Assembly (NCBI RefSeq): GCF_007474605.1
Contig: NZ_VHKL01000016.1
Span: 1-64,000, forward strand
Direction: 5' to 3'
DNA: 64,000 bases
DNA from: Rhodoligotrophos appendicifer
GTDB taxonomy: Bacteria > Pseudomonadota > Alphaproteobacteria > Rhizobiales > Im1
The first letter of the stretch is position 1. The number at the start of each line of letters is the position of its first letter. The notes beneath the pieces are model-generated. The model searched no databases. It saw only the letters and a list, made by a program, of their open reading frames with translations, and was not told where the DNA came from. Below are positions 37,338 to 45,213 of this stretch, piece by piece. Made by a program: the position numbers and the translations under genes.

Positions 37338-37433
37338 CCCTTTGATCACCGGCCTGGCGTTCGTGGTCCTGTCCAATCGTGCCTTGGGACCCTTCGACAG
37401 CCATTCTGACAACCCGCTGCCGACACCGCCTGC

Positions 37434-37610
37434 CTAGTGCAGGACGCCATCCTCGCCCCGCTGGACCACACGCAGCTCGGTCGCCGCGCCACCCAAGCCC
37501 GGCTCATATCCGATGACGACGAAATCATCCCACAAACACGCATTGGCCTTGAGCCAGGCCGCCATGCGCGCGGCCGGCGGACATGAAGGTGGCCGCGAAG
37601 CCAAAAGCAT
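37434..37610 (-). CDS. Small ORF or remnant, 58 codons
   Basis: An open frame reading MLLASRPPSC at the start and AAWLKANACLWDDFVVIGYE then RVVQRGEDGVLH at its end. The second half has the composition of a folded protein end rather than of random antisense, so it may be the tail of a broken gene whose 5' part has drifted out of frame. No family was recognised. It sits between the PepSY and DUF805 genes on the same strand. Confidence 0.25.
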   Translation of the reverse strand: MLLASRPPSCPPAARMAAWLKANACLWDDFVVIGYEPGLGGAATELRVVQRGEDGVLH

Positions 37611-37696
37611 AGAGAATCACAGGCTGGCTTTTGCTGGGAAGGTCGGCTTCTCTCACGCACAGGACCCGCCCGCCATGAGAAAGCGCTCGGTCCGCC

Positions 37697-37960
37697 TCAA
37701 TCGGGATCGCGAACGATGATCGCGTATTCTGCATTCAGTTTCAGATCATATTCTCGTCCGTCCTGGGCGACCGCGTCATCGACTTCCCAATACCCGTCAT
37801 CGTCCCACTCGATGTCGTCCCAGCGCTGGAAGCCTTCTGCCTTCAAGACGCTTTCGATCTTCGAGCGCTCGTCGGCCGTCGGTGGCCGGTCGGCGGCACG
37901 CGCCGGCATCGCCGTAAAGGCCACGGCAACAACAGCGGCTAACATGTATCGATTGCTCAT
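37697..37960 (-). CDS. Small secreted PepSY-like protein
   Basis: An 87-residue protein with a signal peptide (about 1-22, ending AMPARA) and a single PepSY-type unit. The helix DERSKIESVLKAEGF is followed by the strand block WDDIEWDDDGYWEVDDAVAQDGREYDLKLN. It is acidic and tryptophan-rich, as usual for the family. Single-PepSY proteins are periplasmic and are thought to modulate proteases or bind ligands. The convergent small ORF and the ECF sigma gene lie to the right; no operon is evident. Confidence 0.8.
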   Translation of the reverse strand: MSNRYMLAAVVAVAFTAMPARAADRPPTADERSKIESVLKAEGFQRWDDIEWDDDGYWEVDDAVAQDGREYDLKLNAEYAIIVRDPD

Positions 37961-38211
37961 TCATTGTCCTTCGGCTGGTGAACTGTCCCAAGGTTGAATG
38001 GCATCCGCCGGCAAGCGTTCCCCGGCATCCGTCGGGGGACGATCACTTCTGCTTAATCTCGAGACGATCCGTGCGGCCCGCCGTGCTCCGGTCGCACCTC
38101 AACACGTCGTGGCCGCGTGAGCGTCTGGAAAAGCTCCCTTTCGGCCCTCGGCGGGGAATATTTCTGATCCTGGTTCGTTTTCTGAACATTGGCCTGTCCG
38201 CGGAGGATGAG
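37961..38211. other. Intergenic stretch before the sigma-factor region
   Basis: Together with the small ORF after it, this makes a 537-base interval between the PepSY gene and the sigma factor. I see no recognisable gene in this part; it must hold the PepSY promoter. Confidence 0.3.
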
Positions 38212-38388
38212 ATGACAGTTGATGTTCCGGGAAATGAAAAACAGTTTTCAAGAAGCCGCGCGCTCGCGGAGGTTCGCCGACTGATACGGGAGTTGCCGAG
38301 ACGAAAAGTGTCCGAGGGCGATGAAGCGAGCGCCGAGGCAGACGGCCCCCAAACGCAGGATAAAAGTGTTTCGACGAGACCCTGCTGA
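38212..38388 (+). CDS. Possible small protein, 58 residues
   Basis: ATG 38212 has a strong ribosome site (GGAGG five bases upstream) and opens a 58-codon frame: MTVDVPGNEKQ, then a basic helix ALAEVRRLIRELPRR and an acidic tail. It lies 109 bases before the ECF sigma factor on the same strand. The family is not recognised. The ribosome site is the main argument for it being real. Confidence 0.35.
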   Translation: MTVDVPGNEKQFSRSRALAEVRRLIRELPRRKVSEGDEASAEADGPQTQDKSVSTRPC

Positions 38389-38426
38389 ACCCTGTCGGCG
38401 AATGCTGTTTGTTCTGCAATTTGCTG

Positions 38427-38453
38427 GGAACGATTCAAGCATGCATCGCGATT
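38427..38453 (+). promoter_or_regulatory. Possible ECF-type promoter for the sigma factor
   Basis: GGAAC and CGATT stand 17 bases apart, 45 bases before the sigma-factor ATG. GGAAC with a 16-17 base spacer and a CGTT-like -10 is the general pattern of alphaproteobacterial stress ECF promoters, and autoregulation is common. The -10 match is imperfect. Confidence 0.25.
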
Positions 38454-38497
38454 AGCTCCACATCCGAGCCATTGCTCAGGCACAGAGAAGGAGCAGC

Positions 38498-39049
38498 ATG
38501 CGATCCCTCGGGAACAAGGCCGCAGACGGGACCCACCTGGACGGTGTCTCGACGCCAGCTTCAAGACAGCATGTTGGACAAGAGCTGATTTGTTTGCTGC
38601 CCCGGCTTCGCCGGTATGGGCTGGTGCTGTGCAAGTCTTCTGCAGCTGCCGATGACCTGGTTCAAAGTGCCTGCCTCAAGGCATTGGCATCTGCCGAAAA
38701 ATGGACTTTGGGCACCCGTTTTGATGCCTGGGCGTTTCGAATTATGCGGAACCACTGGATCGACCAAATCCGAAAGAACGCCTGGGAGGTCCCGCTGGAT
38801 CCGGAGACTAGTGAAGGGGCGATGGTGGAGGATGGTGAAAGGGGCATCATGGCGCGGTTCGAACTGGAAGATGTCCGTCAGGCGATTGAGAAACTCAGCC
38901 ATGAGCAGCAAGAAGTTCTCCTGCTCATCTGTGGAGATGAAATGAGCTATCGCGAGGCTTCGGAAATTCTCGACGTTCCGATCGGTACAGTCATGAGCCG
39001 TCTCGCCCGCGCGCGCCAGCAGCTGTTAAAGCTGACAGGAACCGATTGA
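38498..39049 (+). CDS. ECF RNA polymerase sigma factor
   Basis: A 183-residue sigma-70 family protein. Region 2 includes AAADDLVQSACLKALAS and FDAWAFRIMRNHWIDQIRK; region 4 is LSHEQQEVLLLICGDEMSYREASEILDVPIGTVMSRLARARQQL, a standard helix-turn-helix for the -35 element. No C-terminal extension is present. AGAAGGAG lies upstream of the ATG. The anti-sigma gene follows after 19 bases, the usual pairing, so this factor is presumably held inactive at the membrane until an envelope or chemical signal arrives. A convergent subtilase and nearby envelope proteins are plausible members of its regulon (inference). Confidence 0.93.
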   Translation: MRSLGNKAADGTHLDGVSTPASRQHVGQELICLLPRLRRYGLVLCKSSAAADDLVQSACLKALASAEKWTLGTRFDAWAFRIMRNHWIDQIRKNAWEVPLDPETSEGAMVEDGERGIMARFELEDVRQAIEKLSHEQQEVLLLICGDEMSYREASEILDVPIGTVMSRLARARQQLLKLTGTD

Positions 39050-39068
39050 CGGCAAGTGAGGCCTGAGG

Positions 39069-39845
39069 ATGGAAAAACAGATGTCGCAGGGTGATTTCAG
39101 CGACGAGATCTTGATGGCCTATGCCGACGGTGAGCTCGAACCCTCCGTGGCACAGGACGTCGAGTGTGCAGTCGGCGAGAACCCAGAGATCGCGCGGCGG
39201 ATCCTCGGCTTTGTGAAAAGTCGTCGGGCGGCCAAATCCGTCTATGCGTCGCAGGCCGCCGATCCGGTCCCCGCCGTTCTCGAGGCAGCGATCCGAACGC
39301 GTCTCGCATCGCCGAACAGTTTGCCGGAAACGAACCAGCCGCTCACCACCCCGCCGGCGAATGATGATGCCCCGAATAGAAGGACCTTCTGGCCAATCGC
39401 TGCGGCCGTGGCATTGGTCCTAGGGGGTGCCGTGGGCGCAGCGATCGACAGAACCTATGTCGGCAGGACGCCGGAAGTGGGGCTTCTCGCCGGGCTCGAA
39501 GCAAGCGAGATCCAGGATCAGCTTAGTCGCCTCCCCACAGGATCGCAGGATGCGACAGCGCTCGGCACCTTGCGGCCGCTCGCCAGCTACAAGACCGAAG
39601 CAGGCGCGTTGTGCCGCTGGTTCAGTCTCGAGGGCGGCTCGTCAAACGCACAAGCGGTTGCGTGTCTCGATCAACGCCGCTGGACCCTCGCCCTCGTCGA
39701 TCTCCGTCAGGGCAGCACCAATGACTATAAGCCCGCCAGCGGTGACAATGGTCCCGTCGAGGCTTTCTTGCAGAGCATCGGGGCCGGGGCTCCTCTCGAC
39801 CGCACGGCCGAGGAAGGCGAACTTCTCCGCGTCAACCGAGACTGA
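39069..39845 (+). CDS. Membrane anti-sigma factor
   Basis: A 258-residue protein. The N-terminal cytoplasmic part begins in anti-sigma manner (FSDEILMAYADGELEPSVAQDVE), though no zinc-binding HxxxCxxC is present. A single membrane helix lies around 106-125 (WPIAAAVALVLGGAVGAAI), and a periplasmic domain of about 130 residues contains LASYKTEAGALCRWFSLEGG, a segment common in alphaproteobacterial RskA-like partners. The cysteines CRWF and ACLDQR may form a disulfide sensor. It follows the sigma gene by 19 bases and ends nine bases before the convergent subtilase stop. Confidence 0.87.
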   Translation: MEKQMSQGDFSDEILMAYADGELEPSVAQDVECAVGENPEIARRILGFVKSRRAAKSVYASQAADPVPAVLEAAIRTRLASPNSLPETNQPLTTPPANDDAPNRRTFWPIAAAVALVLGGAVGAAIDRTYVGRTPEVGLLAGLEASEIQDQLSRLPTGSQDATALGTLRPLASYKTEAGALCRWFSLEGGSSNAQAVACLDQRRWTLALVDLRQGSTNDYKPASGDNGPVEAFLQSIGAGAPLDRTAEEGELLRVNRD

Positions 39846-39854
39846 GCAGTCGCT

Positions 39855-41603
39855 CTAGTCGCCCGCGGCGGTTATCCGGACAGAGGACGGGGTGAGACCC
39901 TGATCAGTCGAGGCGATGAGCTCGTCGCACAGACCCGCCATCTGCAGCAATCCGAAACCAAAGATGTCGTCACGTCCCGCCTTTCCCAGATCCTGGGCCC
40001 GCGTCTTCAGCTTGACGGGAATGCTGGCTGAATCGAACCTTTGGCCTGCCGCGAGCAGCGCGGCGGCAGCCGTGACGAAGGGAGCGGCATAAGAGGTTCC
40101 GCTGCGGGTTTGCTCTTCCAGCGAAGCTTGCGCCGTCCAAATATTCACCCCGGGCGCTGCCAGATCCACATAGGAGCCCGTCGTCGCAAACGGATAAACA
40201 TTGAACGATGGATCGATCGCAGTGACGGCAATGACCTCATTGTAGGCGGCTGGGTATGATGCTCGTGCACCCGGTCCGCCATTTCCTGCAGCTGCCACGA
40301 AGATGACGCCGCGGGCAGCGGCTTCCTTGATGGCAGATTGAAGCGCCGGGTTCGGGGGACCGGAAAAGCTCATGTTAATGACGCCGACGCGGCGCTCGAC
40401 CAATGCCTCCAGAGCAGAGATCAAGCCCACGACATCGGCATGATCATCAATCCCCGGCTGTCGTCTGAACGCATCCACCGCGACCAGTTTCGCGTTTGGA
40501 AGCAAGCCGGGAGAAGGGCCGCCGCCGCGCCCGATCAGGAGGGCTGCGATCGCTGTCCCGTGGTCGGTGGAGGATGCAGAATCGCTGTGGGAGAGTTTGA
40601 TGATTTCGAGAGATTGCCCCCGTAATGCCGAGGCGCCGGGATCAATGGCCGTGTCGATCATGCCAATGGCAACCGGCGCCGCACAGCTCTCGATGGACCG
40701 CTGACTCCAGGCGATTTGATACCGCGGAAAGCAGCCCCGGCCGACACATTCGGGAGGACCTTGATCCGGATAATAGAATGAATTGTCTTCGATGCCCGCC
40801 GTGGGATTGGCGGTGCGGATCTCCCGCTGCGCTTCTCCGAGGCTCATCCCCTGGGGCAGACGGAGTTTGACGAGCTTGTGGCCAAGCTGTCCGGCCGTCT
40901 GCTGCTGGGCGGTGAAGCCCCGACTCGCAAGGCGCGTGAGGTCCTGTTCCGAGAGATTGCTCGCGACCACTTCATTGTCGGCCCGCAATGGACGACCCTG
41001 GCGCTCGGCAGCTCGGTCCGCCACCGACATGACCCGCCCTCCGCGCGCGGGACCAAACGCTCCAGAGGCCGCATCCGCATTTATGGACGCCGAACTGAGG
41101 CTCGTCGAGAAACCGGCGACGCTGCTGATCGACAGGGCGGGAGAGCTGGTGGCGGCGCTGGTCGTTGCCTCACGGCCGCGTGCCGTCGTTGTGCCTGCCG
41201 CGCCTGTGGCAGAGACACCGGCTGCTCCTGCACCATTGCCATTGCCGTTCCCGTTGCCGCTGCCTGAGCCTTGGCCTTTCCCGGCACCCTTGCCCATTCC
41301 GGCGCCTTTGCCACCCTTGCCTACACCGGCGCCCTTGCCCCCCTTGCCCAAGCCGCCGCCATTGCCGTTCCCCCCGCTGCCCTTTCCGGCGCCGCCGCCT
41401 CCCTGTCCTTTCCCCTGGCCGCCACCCTTTCCCTGGCCGCCGCCTTTGCCTCCACCCTTGCCGCCTTTCGCTTCGGCGGGGCTGGCGCCGATATCGAGCG
41501 AGAGGCCGCCGCCAGAACCGGGGATCGGCAGGCGCAGAGAGCCGGGGAACCCCGCCGTCATGGCGGCAGCAAGGGTGAAAACGAGGATTGGTCTCAGTTT
41601 CAC
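39855..41603 (-). CDS. Secreted S8 family serine protease (subtilase) with Gly/Lys-rich tract
   Basis: A 582-residue exported protein. A signal peptide precedes a low-complexity tract at about residues 46-128 made of GKGGGQ/GNGNG-like units. A linker and an inhibitor-like region (LASRGFTAQQQTAGQLGHKLVKL) follow, then the subtilisin catalytic domain with D317 (IGMIDTAID), H348 (TDHGTAIA) and S504 (SGTSYAAPF). CVGRGCFP could form a disulfide. The tract is a flexible, positively charged spacer, perhaps for surface attachment. It converges on the sigma/anti-sigma pair. Members of this S8 group often accompany such a pair in related genomes. Confidence 0.9.
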   Translation of the reverse strand: MKLRPILVFTLAAAMTAGFPGSLRLPIPGSGGGLSLDIGASPAEAKGGKGGGKGGGQGKGGGQGKGQGGGGAGKGSGGNGNGGGLGKGGKGAGVGKGGKGAGMGKGAGKGQGSGSGNGNGNGNGAGAAGVSATGAAGTTTARGREATTSAATSSPALSISSVAGFSTSLSSASINADAASGAFGPARGGRVMSVADRAAERQGRPLRADNEVVASNLSEQDLTRLASRGFTAQQQTAGQLGHKLVKLRLPQGMSLGEAQREIRTANPTAGIEDNSFYYPDQGPPECVGRGCFPRYQIAWSQRSIESCAAPVAIGMIDTAIDPGASALRGQSLEIIKLSHSDSASSTDHGTAIAALLIGRGGGPSPGLLPNAKLVAVDAFRRQPGIDDHADVVGLISALEALVERRVGVINMSFSGPPNPALQSAIKEAAARGVIFVAAAGNGGPGARASYPAAYNEVIAVTAIDPSFNVYPFATTGSYVDLAAPGVNIWTAQASLEEQTRSGTSYAAPFVTAAAALLAAGQRFDSASIPVKLKTRAQDLGKAGRDDIFGFGLLQMAGLCDELIASTDQGLTPSSVRITAAGD

Positions 41604-41646
41604 GCGTGATCCTCTGGAAGGTGACCGTGAGTTCCAGAAACGAGTT

Positions 41647-41674
41647 GAGGAGCTGTTGGATCCAACAGCTCCTC
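41647..41674. terminator. 28-nt perfect palindrome, likely terminator hairpin
   Basis: GAGGAGCTGTTG and CAACAGCTCCTC enclose GATC, so all 28 bases are self-complementary; CGAG and CTCG just outside extend the stem. It stands between the stop of the 104-residue DUF1236 gene (41697) and the start of the subtilase (41603), both on the minus strand. The natural role is to end the DUF1236 transcript. There is no U-run after it, so factor-dependent ending, RNA protection or protein binding is possible. Confidence 0.6.
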
Positions 41675-41696
41675 GCTCGAACTGGCCGGTGAGTGA

Positions 41697-42011
41697 TCAG
41701 TCGATGATTTGCACTACCTTGCGCGTGCCGGGCTGGACGAGAACGGTCTGATTGCCCACGACCACGTATCGATATTCACCGACGCCTTCCACGCCTTCGA
41801 AGCTGTGCAGCTCCACGTCTTCCGGCAGAGTCGCACCGACAGCCAGGGTCACGGAACCAGGCAGGGTGACCGGGGATACACGATGCTTGGTGACATATTC
41901 CCGAACGACGGTCTGCTGTTCGGGGGCTACGACTACGGTGGCCTGTGCCACGGCTGCGCCAGCACCTACGATCAACATCGCGACGGCAGTCGAAATTGTC
42001 TTCATTTTCAT
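41697..42011 (-). CDS. Small secreted DUF1236 protein
   Basis: A 104-residue protein with a signal peptide (about 1-22, ending AAVAQA) and one DUF1236 domain: a segment around the YVTKHRVSPV block, GSVTLAVGATLPEDVELHSF, then YRYVVVGNQTVLVQPGTRKVVQIID. This final 'tyrosine, arginine, tyrosine, then valine-rich strands' motif recurs in the next two genes. The function is unknown; the proteins are periplasmic and widespread in Rhizobiales. GAAAGG lies eight bases before the ATG. The gene is 24 bases downstream of the larger DUF1236 gene, so one operon is likely, ended by the palindrome at 41647. Confidence 0.88.
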   Translation of the reverse strand: MKMKTISTAVAMLIVGAGAAVAQATVVVAPEQQTVVREYVTKHRVSPVTLPGSVTLAVGATLPEDVELHSFEGVEGVGEYRYVVVGNQTVLVQPGTRKVVQIID

Positions 42012-42035
42012 AAGCTTAACCTTTCAAATGGGGAC

Positions 42036-42812
42036 TCAGGCAATCACGTAGACGATCTCGTAGCTCGTCGGATTGACGATGATGATCCGGCCATCGGCGA
42101 GCACGAAGTAGCGGTAGGATCTATAGGCTGGCACGACCTCGATGATCCGAGGCGGCAACGGGTGCAGAACCACGGATTGCGGCACAGCCACGCCGACGGA
42201 AATGTTCACGTCGATATTCGACACCGGCTTCACGCCAGATTCCACGATCGTGTTTTTGATCACCGTCCGCTCTTTCGTGGTGATCTTGACGTCGCGGCTT
42301 TCGGCTTTCGCGCTCCGCTCCTTCGCCTCAGACTTGGTGTTGTCCTTGCTGGACGACTTGGATTTGTCGTCCGCATCGCTCCCGCGCGAGGTCGTTTCGG
42401 TCGAGCGCTCCTTTGTCGATTGGGACGCGCCGGCAGCGTCCTTCGTCTTATCCTTGCCTCGCGTACCGTCTGTCTCCGTGGCACTCTGCTGGCGCTTCTT
42501 GCCAGACTGGTCCTGTTCGCCCTGTTTCGTCTGAGTCTGGCGCGTCTGTGAACCCGTGCCGGCTTGCGCGTCGACGCCGGCCTTGGAGTTAACGTCACCC
42601 TGATTGTTCATCGTGCCCTTGGTAGCGCCGCCCTGCGCCTGGGTTCCGGCGGAACCACTCGGTGCCTGCTGGACGGAGCCTTGAGCGGACGCTCCACCCT
42701 GTGTCGCACCGGCGCCGCCTGAACTTGGGCTCTGTACAGGTGTCTGCGCTGAAACCGTGGCGGTGCCGAGCAGCACAACTGTTGCAACACTCGTCAATAA
42801 CCGAGAGATCAT
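42036..42812 (-). CDS. Secreted DUF1236 protein with long disordered Ser/Thr/Lys/Gln-rich region
   Basis: A 258-residue protein. After a signal peptide (ending TVSAQ) there are about 130 residues of low complexity: first Gly/Gln/Ser repeats, then KDKTKDAAGASQ and SKSSSKDNTKSEAKERS-like charged stretches. The C-terminal DUF1236 domain includes SNIDVNISVGVAVPQSVVLHPLP, YRSYRYFVLADGRIIIVNP and YEIVYVIA. The disordered part looks like a periplasm-spanning linker. ATG 42812 is chosen because AAGGAG lies seven bases upstream; a second ATG at 42827 contains that ribosome site inside its first codons and is unlikely. Confidence 0.85.
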   Translation of the reverse strand: MISRLLTSVATVVLLGTATVSAQTPVQSPSSGGAGATQGGASAQGSVQQAPSGSAGTQAQGGATKGTMNNQGDVNSKAGVDAQAGTGSQTRQTQTKQGEQDQSGKKRQQSATETDGTRGKDKTKDAAGASQSTKERSTETTSRGSDADDKSKSSSKDNTKSEAKERSAKAESRDVKITTKERTVIKNTIVESGVKPVSNIDVNISVGVAVPQSVVLHPLPPRIIEVVPAYRSYRYFVLADGRIIIVNPTSYEIVYVIA

Positions 42813-43050
42813 AACGTTCTCCTTCAAAGGACTTGTGCTGGGAGAACGGCTGGACTTCGGTCTTATTCCACACGGGGTGTATTTTTAACGCAGACGCAGA
42901 ACCAAAAACCGAGCTTCAGGTGATTTCGCAAAAACATCATTGGGTCGGGAATAGACGTCCGGTTCGATCGTTTCTCCTTCGACAAAACTGTTCGTGGACC
43001 CCTGGCGCCGAAGTCGGACCGGGCTCCCACGGCGAAGAAGGAGAGAGTTA

Positions 43051-43812
43051 ATGAACAGCAGAACTGCAATTACGGCCCTGGCGCTTCTCGGCTCCCTGTC
43101 GCTGCCGGCCAGCGCACAGTCACCAGAGGTTTTCACGACGGCGGATTTGAACCTTCGTGCGGGACCTGATCCGTCTTTCCCCGTGGTTACTGCCATTCCC
43201 GCGCAGCAGAGTGTCATCTTCCACGGCTGTCTTCAGGGCAGGAGCTGGTGCGACGTCACCTTCGATGGCGCCCGCGGCTGGGCGTATGGTCGATATCTTG
43301 CCTACCAGACCACAGATGTTCGAGCCGTGATCCCGGAGGCGCCCAGTACTGTGGAGGTGCCGACCGTTACTTACGACACAGCCACATACTGGGACGAGTA
43401 TTATCAGGATCGTCCCTTCTACGCGCAGCGAGGCCAGTGGTTGAATACAGGACCCGGCCCGGTTGACGGAGCCGCTGCCGGTGCCGCCGCCGGAGGATCC
43501 GTCGGTGGGCCCGTCGGCGCTGTGGTGGGTGGGGCCGTTGGAGCGGCCGCGGGGATTGCCAATACGGCTGTGGGCGTCGCGGGTGCTGCCGTTGGCGCGG
43601 TGATCAATCCACCCTTGCAAGTCACCCAGTATGTGCAATCGGCACCCGCCACGGCCTATCCGCTCAACGGCACGGTGACCATAGGGACAAGCCTGCCTGG
43701 CGACGTTACTTTGTATGACGTTCCAAATTATAATTATCGCTACGCATACGTGAACAACTCTCGTGTTCTGGTCGATCCAGGCACGCGTCAGGTGGTTTAT
43801 ATTGTTCCCTGA
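43051..43812 (+). CDS. Secreted SH3-domain protein with glycine-zipper and DUF1236-like tail
   Basis: A 253-residue protein: a signal peptide (1-22), an SH3_3 domain at about 27-85 (TADLNLRAGPDPSFPVVTAI, CLQGRSWCDVTFDGARGWAY), a YYQDRPFYAQRGQW segment, then a Gly/Ala glycine-zipper at about 143-190. The end carries the DUF1236 pattern (GTVTIGTSLPGDVTLYDVPN, YRYAYVNNSRVLVDPGTRQVVYIVP). SH3_3 domains often bind cell wall, and glycine zippers associate with membranes, so it may tie the envelope layers together. GAAGGAG stands before the ATG. It is divergent from the two DUF1236 genes and is followed 31 bases later by a tiny membrane-protein gene. Confidence 0.88.
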   Translation: MNSRTAITALALLGSLSLPASAQSPEVFTTADLNLRAGPDPSFPVVTAIPAQQSVIFHGCLQGRSWCDVTFDGARGWAYGRYLAYQTTDVRAVIPEAPSTVEVPTVTYDTATYWDEYYQDRPFYAQRGQWLNTGPGPVDGAAAGAAAGGSVGGPVGAVVGGAVGAAAGIANTAVGVAGAAVGAVINPPLQVTQYVQSAPATAYPLNGTVTIGTSLPGDVTLYDVPNYNYRYAYVNNSRVLVDPGTRQVVYIVP

Positions 43813-43843
43813 ATTGTTATCAATACATTCAAAGGAGGAAAAT

Positions 43844-43966
43844 ATGCGTTCTCTGCCTGACCGGGACGACCTGGATGATCGATTTCTCCGTCGTGTGGAA
43901 GGAACGTTGTTGGTCGTCACCATCCTCGGAGTGAGCGTCACAACAGCGATATTCGCTGTGATGTAG
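43844..43966 (+). CDS. 40-residue single-pass membrane peptide
   Basis: MRSLPDRDDLDD starts a 40-codon frame whose second half (GTLLVVTILGVSVTTAIFAV) is a membrane helix. AAGGAGG lies six bases upstream, one of the best ribosome sites in the window, 31 bases after the SH3/DUF1236 gene. The charged N-terminus should stay in the cytoplasm. The family was not recognised. The ribosome site, spacing and helix together make a real gene likely. Confidence 0.6.
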   Translation: MRSLPDRDDLDDRFLRRVEGTLLVVTILGVSVTTAIFAVM

Positions 43967-43987
43967 CTGTGAGCCGACTTGCAACCA

Positions 43988-44043
43988 ATGGCTCTGCTCC
44001 TCGGTGCGGAGCCATCGGTGTGGGTGCTCTTGGTAAGCACCCA
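43988..44043. terminator. Two tandem hairpins after the membrane peptide gene
   Basis: ATGGCTC (43988-43994) pairs with GAGCCAT (44009-44015), and TGGGTGCT (44021-44028) pairs with AGCACCCA (44036-44043). They begin 22 bases after the stop at 43966, where a terminator is expected. No U-tract follows. Confidence 0.5.
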
Positions 44044-44382
44044 TGCCAGTTTCAAGCAACCTCGCTGTTTGCACCCAGAGGATCGGCGCTCACCTGCTGG
44101 AGCGAGCCGGCGGGATCGCGGCACCTTTGCCTGATCTCGGGCTCGGGCGTCTCTCTACTGTGGCGCAGAAGCCATTCCGCCACGGTCGACTTGACTTCGC
44201 GGGACAAGAAGTTCTTTCTTCGTTCTCATGATCGAAGGGCGATGTAATTATGACCGCTTGTGGGATGGCCCTCGCACTCCTCATATGACTGAGTTGAGGT
44301 CGTTGGCCGAACGTCAGCTTTCTCAATTTCGCGACCAGAACCGGATAGTCAGCAACCGGCCCCATATTCGACCCTCTGGCTT
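44044..44382. other. Gene-free stretch before the recombinase chimera
   Basis: About 340 bases containing only short frames without resemblance to a family. It marks the passage from the envelope island to mobile-element debris. Confidence 0.3.
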
Positions 44383-44952
44383 CTACTGCACCTCTGCCAG
44401 CGCTCTATATACAGAGGCTCGGCTAATCCCGAGAGCCTTGGCTATCTCAGTGTGTGTTTTTTTCTGAGCGTATAGAGCGCGAGCCTCGGTGGCCTTCGCT
44501 CGTGCAGTGGGTTTGCGACCCTTGTACTTGCCCTCACCTTTTGGCCTTTGCGATTCCCTCCCGCGTCGCTCCAGCATCATCTCGCGCTCGAACTGAGCAA
44601 ACTCAGAGAATATGTTGAGGATCAGCCTCGCAGTGGCACTGCCAGTGTCGATTGTCTCGCCGCCGAGGTTCAGTATGCGTAGGCTGACACCCTTCGCTTC
44701 CAACCCCTGCACCACGCCCCACAGGTTCGCTGTGGTGCGTGCCAGTCGGTCTACCTTCGTGACCACTAGCGTGTCCCCTTTGCGAAGATATGCAAGTGCT
44801 TCATCCAGGCTAGAACTGCCATTCAGCAACGACCGAAGCTGGGCACATTGAAGTGTCCTCTGGCTCTCTTCGCTTTTCTGTATTGCGCGACGGATTGCTT
44901 CAGTCGTCGTGGTGCTGCCATGGCGAACCTGTCCTATAGTGCTACCCTCCAT
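44383..44952 (-). pseudogene. Chimeric ORF: IS481-type transposase N-terminus joined to a serine recombinase lacking its catalytic serine
   Basis: A 189-codon open frame. Residues 7-33 (IGQVRHGSTTTTEAIRRAIQ) match the N-terminus of an IS481/integrase-core transposase. From about residue 38 (LRSLLNGSSSLDEALAYLRKGD) it continues as a resolvase/invertase: VVTKVDRLARTTANLWGVV, FSEFAQFEREMMLERRGRE and a C-terminal helix-turn-helix (KTHTEIAKALGISRASVYRAL). The recombinase N-terminus with the nucleophile (normally in Y-A-R-V-S-T) is absent, so no strand exchange is expected. The joint is in frame, so the protein may still be made. It is either a recombination scar or a DNA-binding leftover. Confidence 0.6.
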
Positions 44953-45206
44953 TCTAAGGGAAAGATTCCACCCTCAAAGTCCGGGATCAAACATCTAGAC
45001 TTGGTGTTGTTCACGAGAAACGCCGCGAGAATCATCGCCGCATAGGTCAAGTGGTGAAGCAACTGGTCGGCGCCGTGCAAAGCCCAATAAGCGGAGGAAT
45101 TCGGTCCGGTGCCGCTTCTCACCGAAATCTCGGCCTTGGCGTGGTCGATCGCGTAGTGTACGGCAAATTCGGCGGAGGCCAGGAGCAAGGCACTGGAGAG
45201 GTCCAA
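44934..45206 (-). CDS. Small phage-like membrane ORF (DUF3307-like), possibly truncated
   Basis: A 90-codon frame: LLLASAEFAVHYAIDHAKAE, then YWALHGADQLLHHLTYAAMILAAFLV, with two hydrophobic helices and a histidine-rich 'ADQLLHHLTY' block reminiscent of DUF3307-type proteins of phages and prophages. It starts without a clear ribosome site, overlaps the chimera start by 19 bases, and the last 20 residues look like read-through into other sequence. It is probably a fragment left by an integrated element. Confidence 0.35.
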   Translation of the reverse strand: MDLSSALLLASAEFAVHYAIDHAKAEISVRSGTGPNSSAYWALHGADQLLHHLTYAAMILAAFLVNNTKSRCLIPDFEGGIFPLEWRVAL

Positions 45207-45213
45207 ACCGCCA

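Noticed and set aside
41222-41468. Repetitive Gly/Lys-coding tract that might look like a tandem repeat or CRISPR-like array
   Set aside because: It is in frame with the subtilase, has irregular units and no spacers; it is low-complexity protein coding sequence.
41709-42551. Plus-strand 280-codon frame across the DUF1236 genes
   Set aside because: Antisense to two genes with signal peptides, ribosome sites and conserved C-terminal motif.
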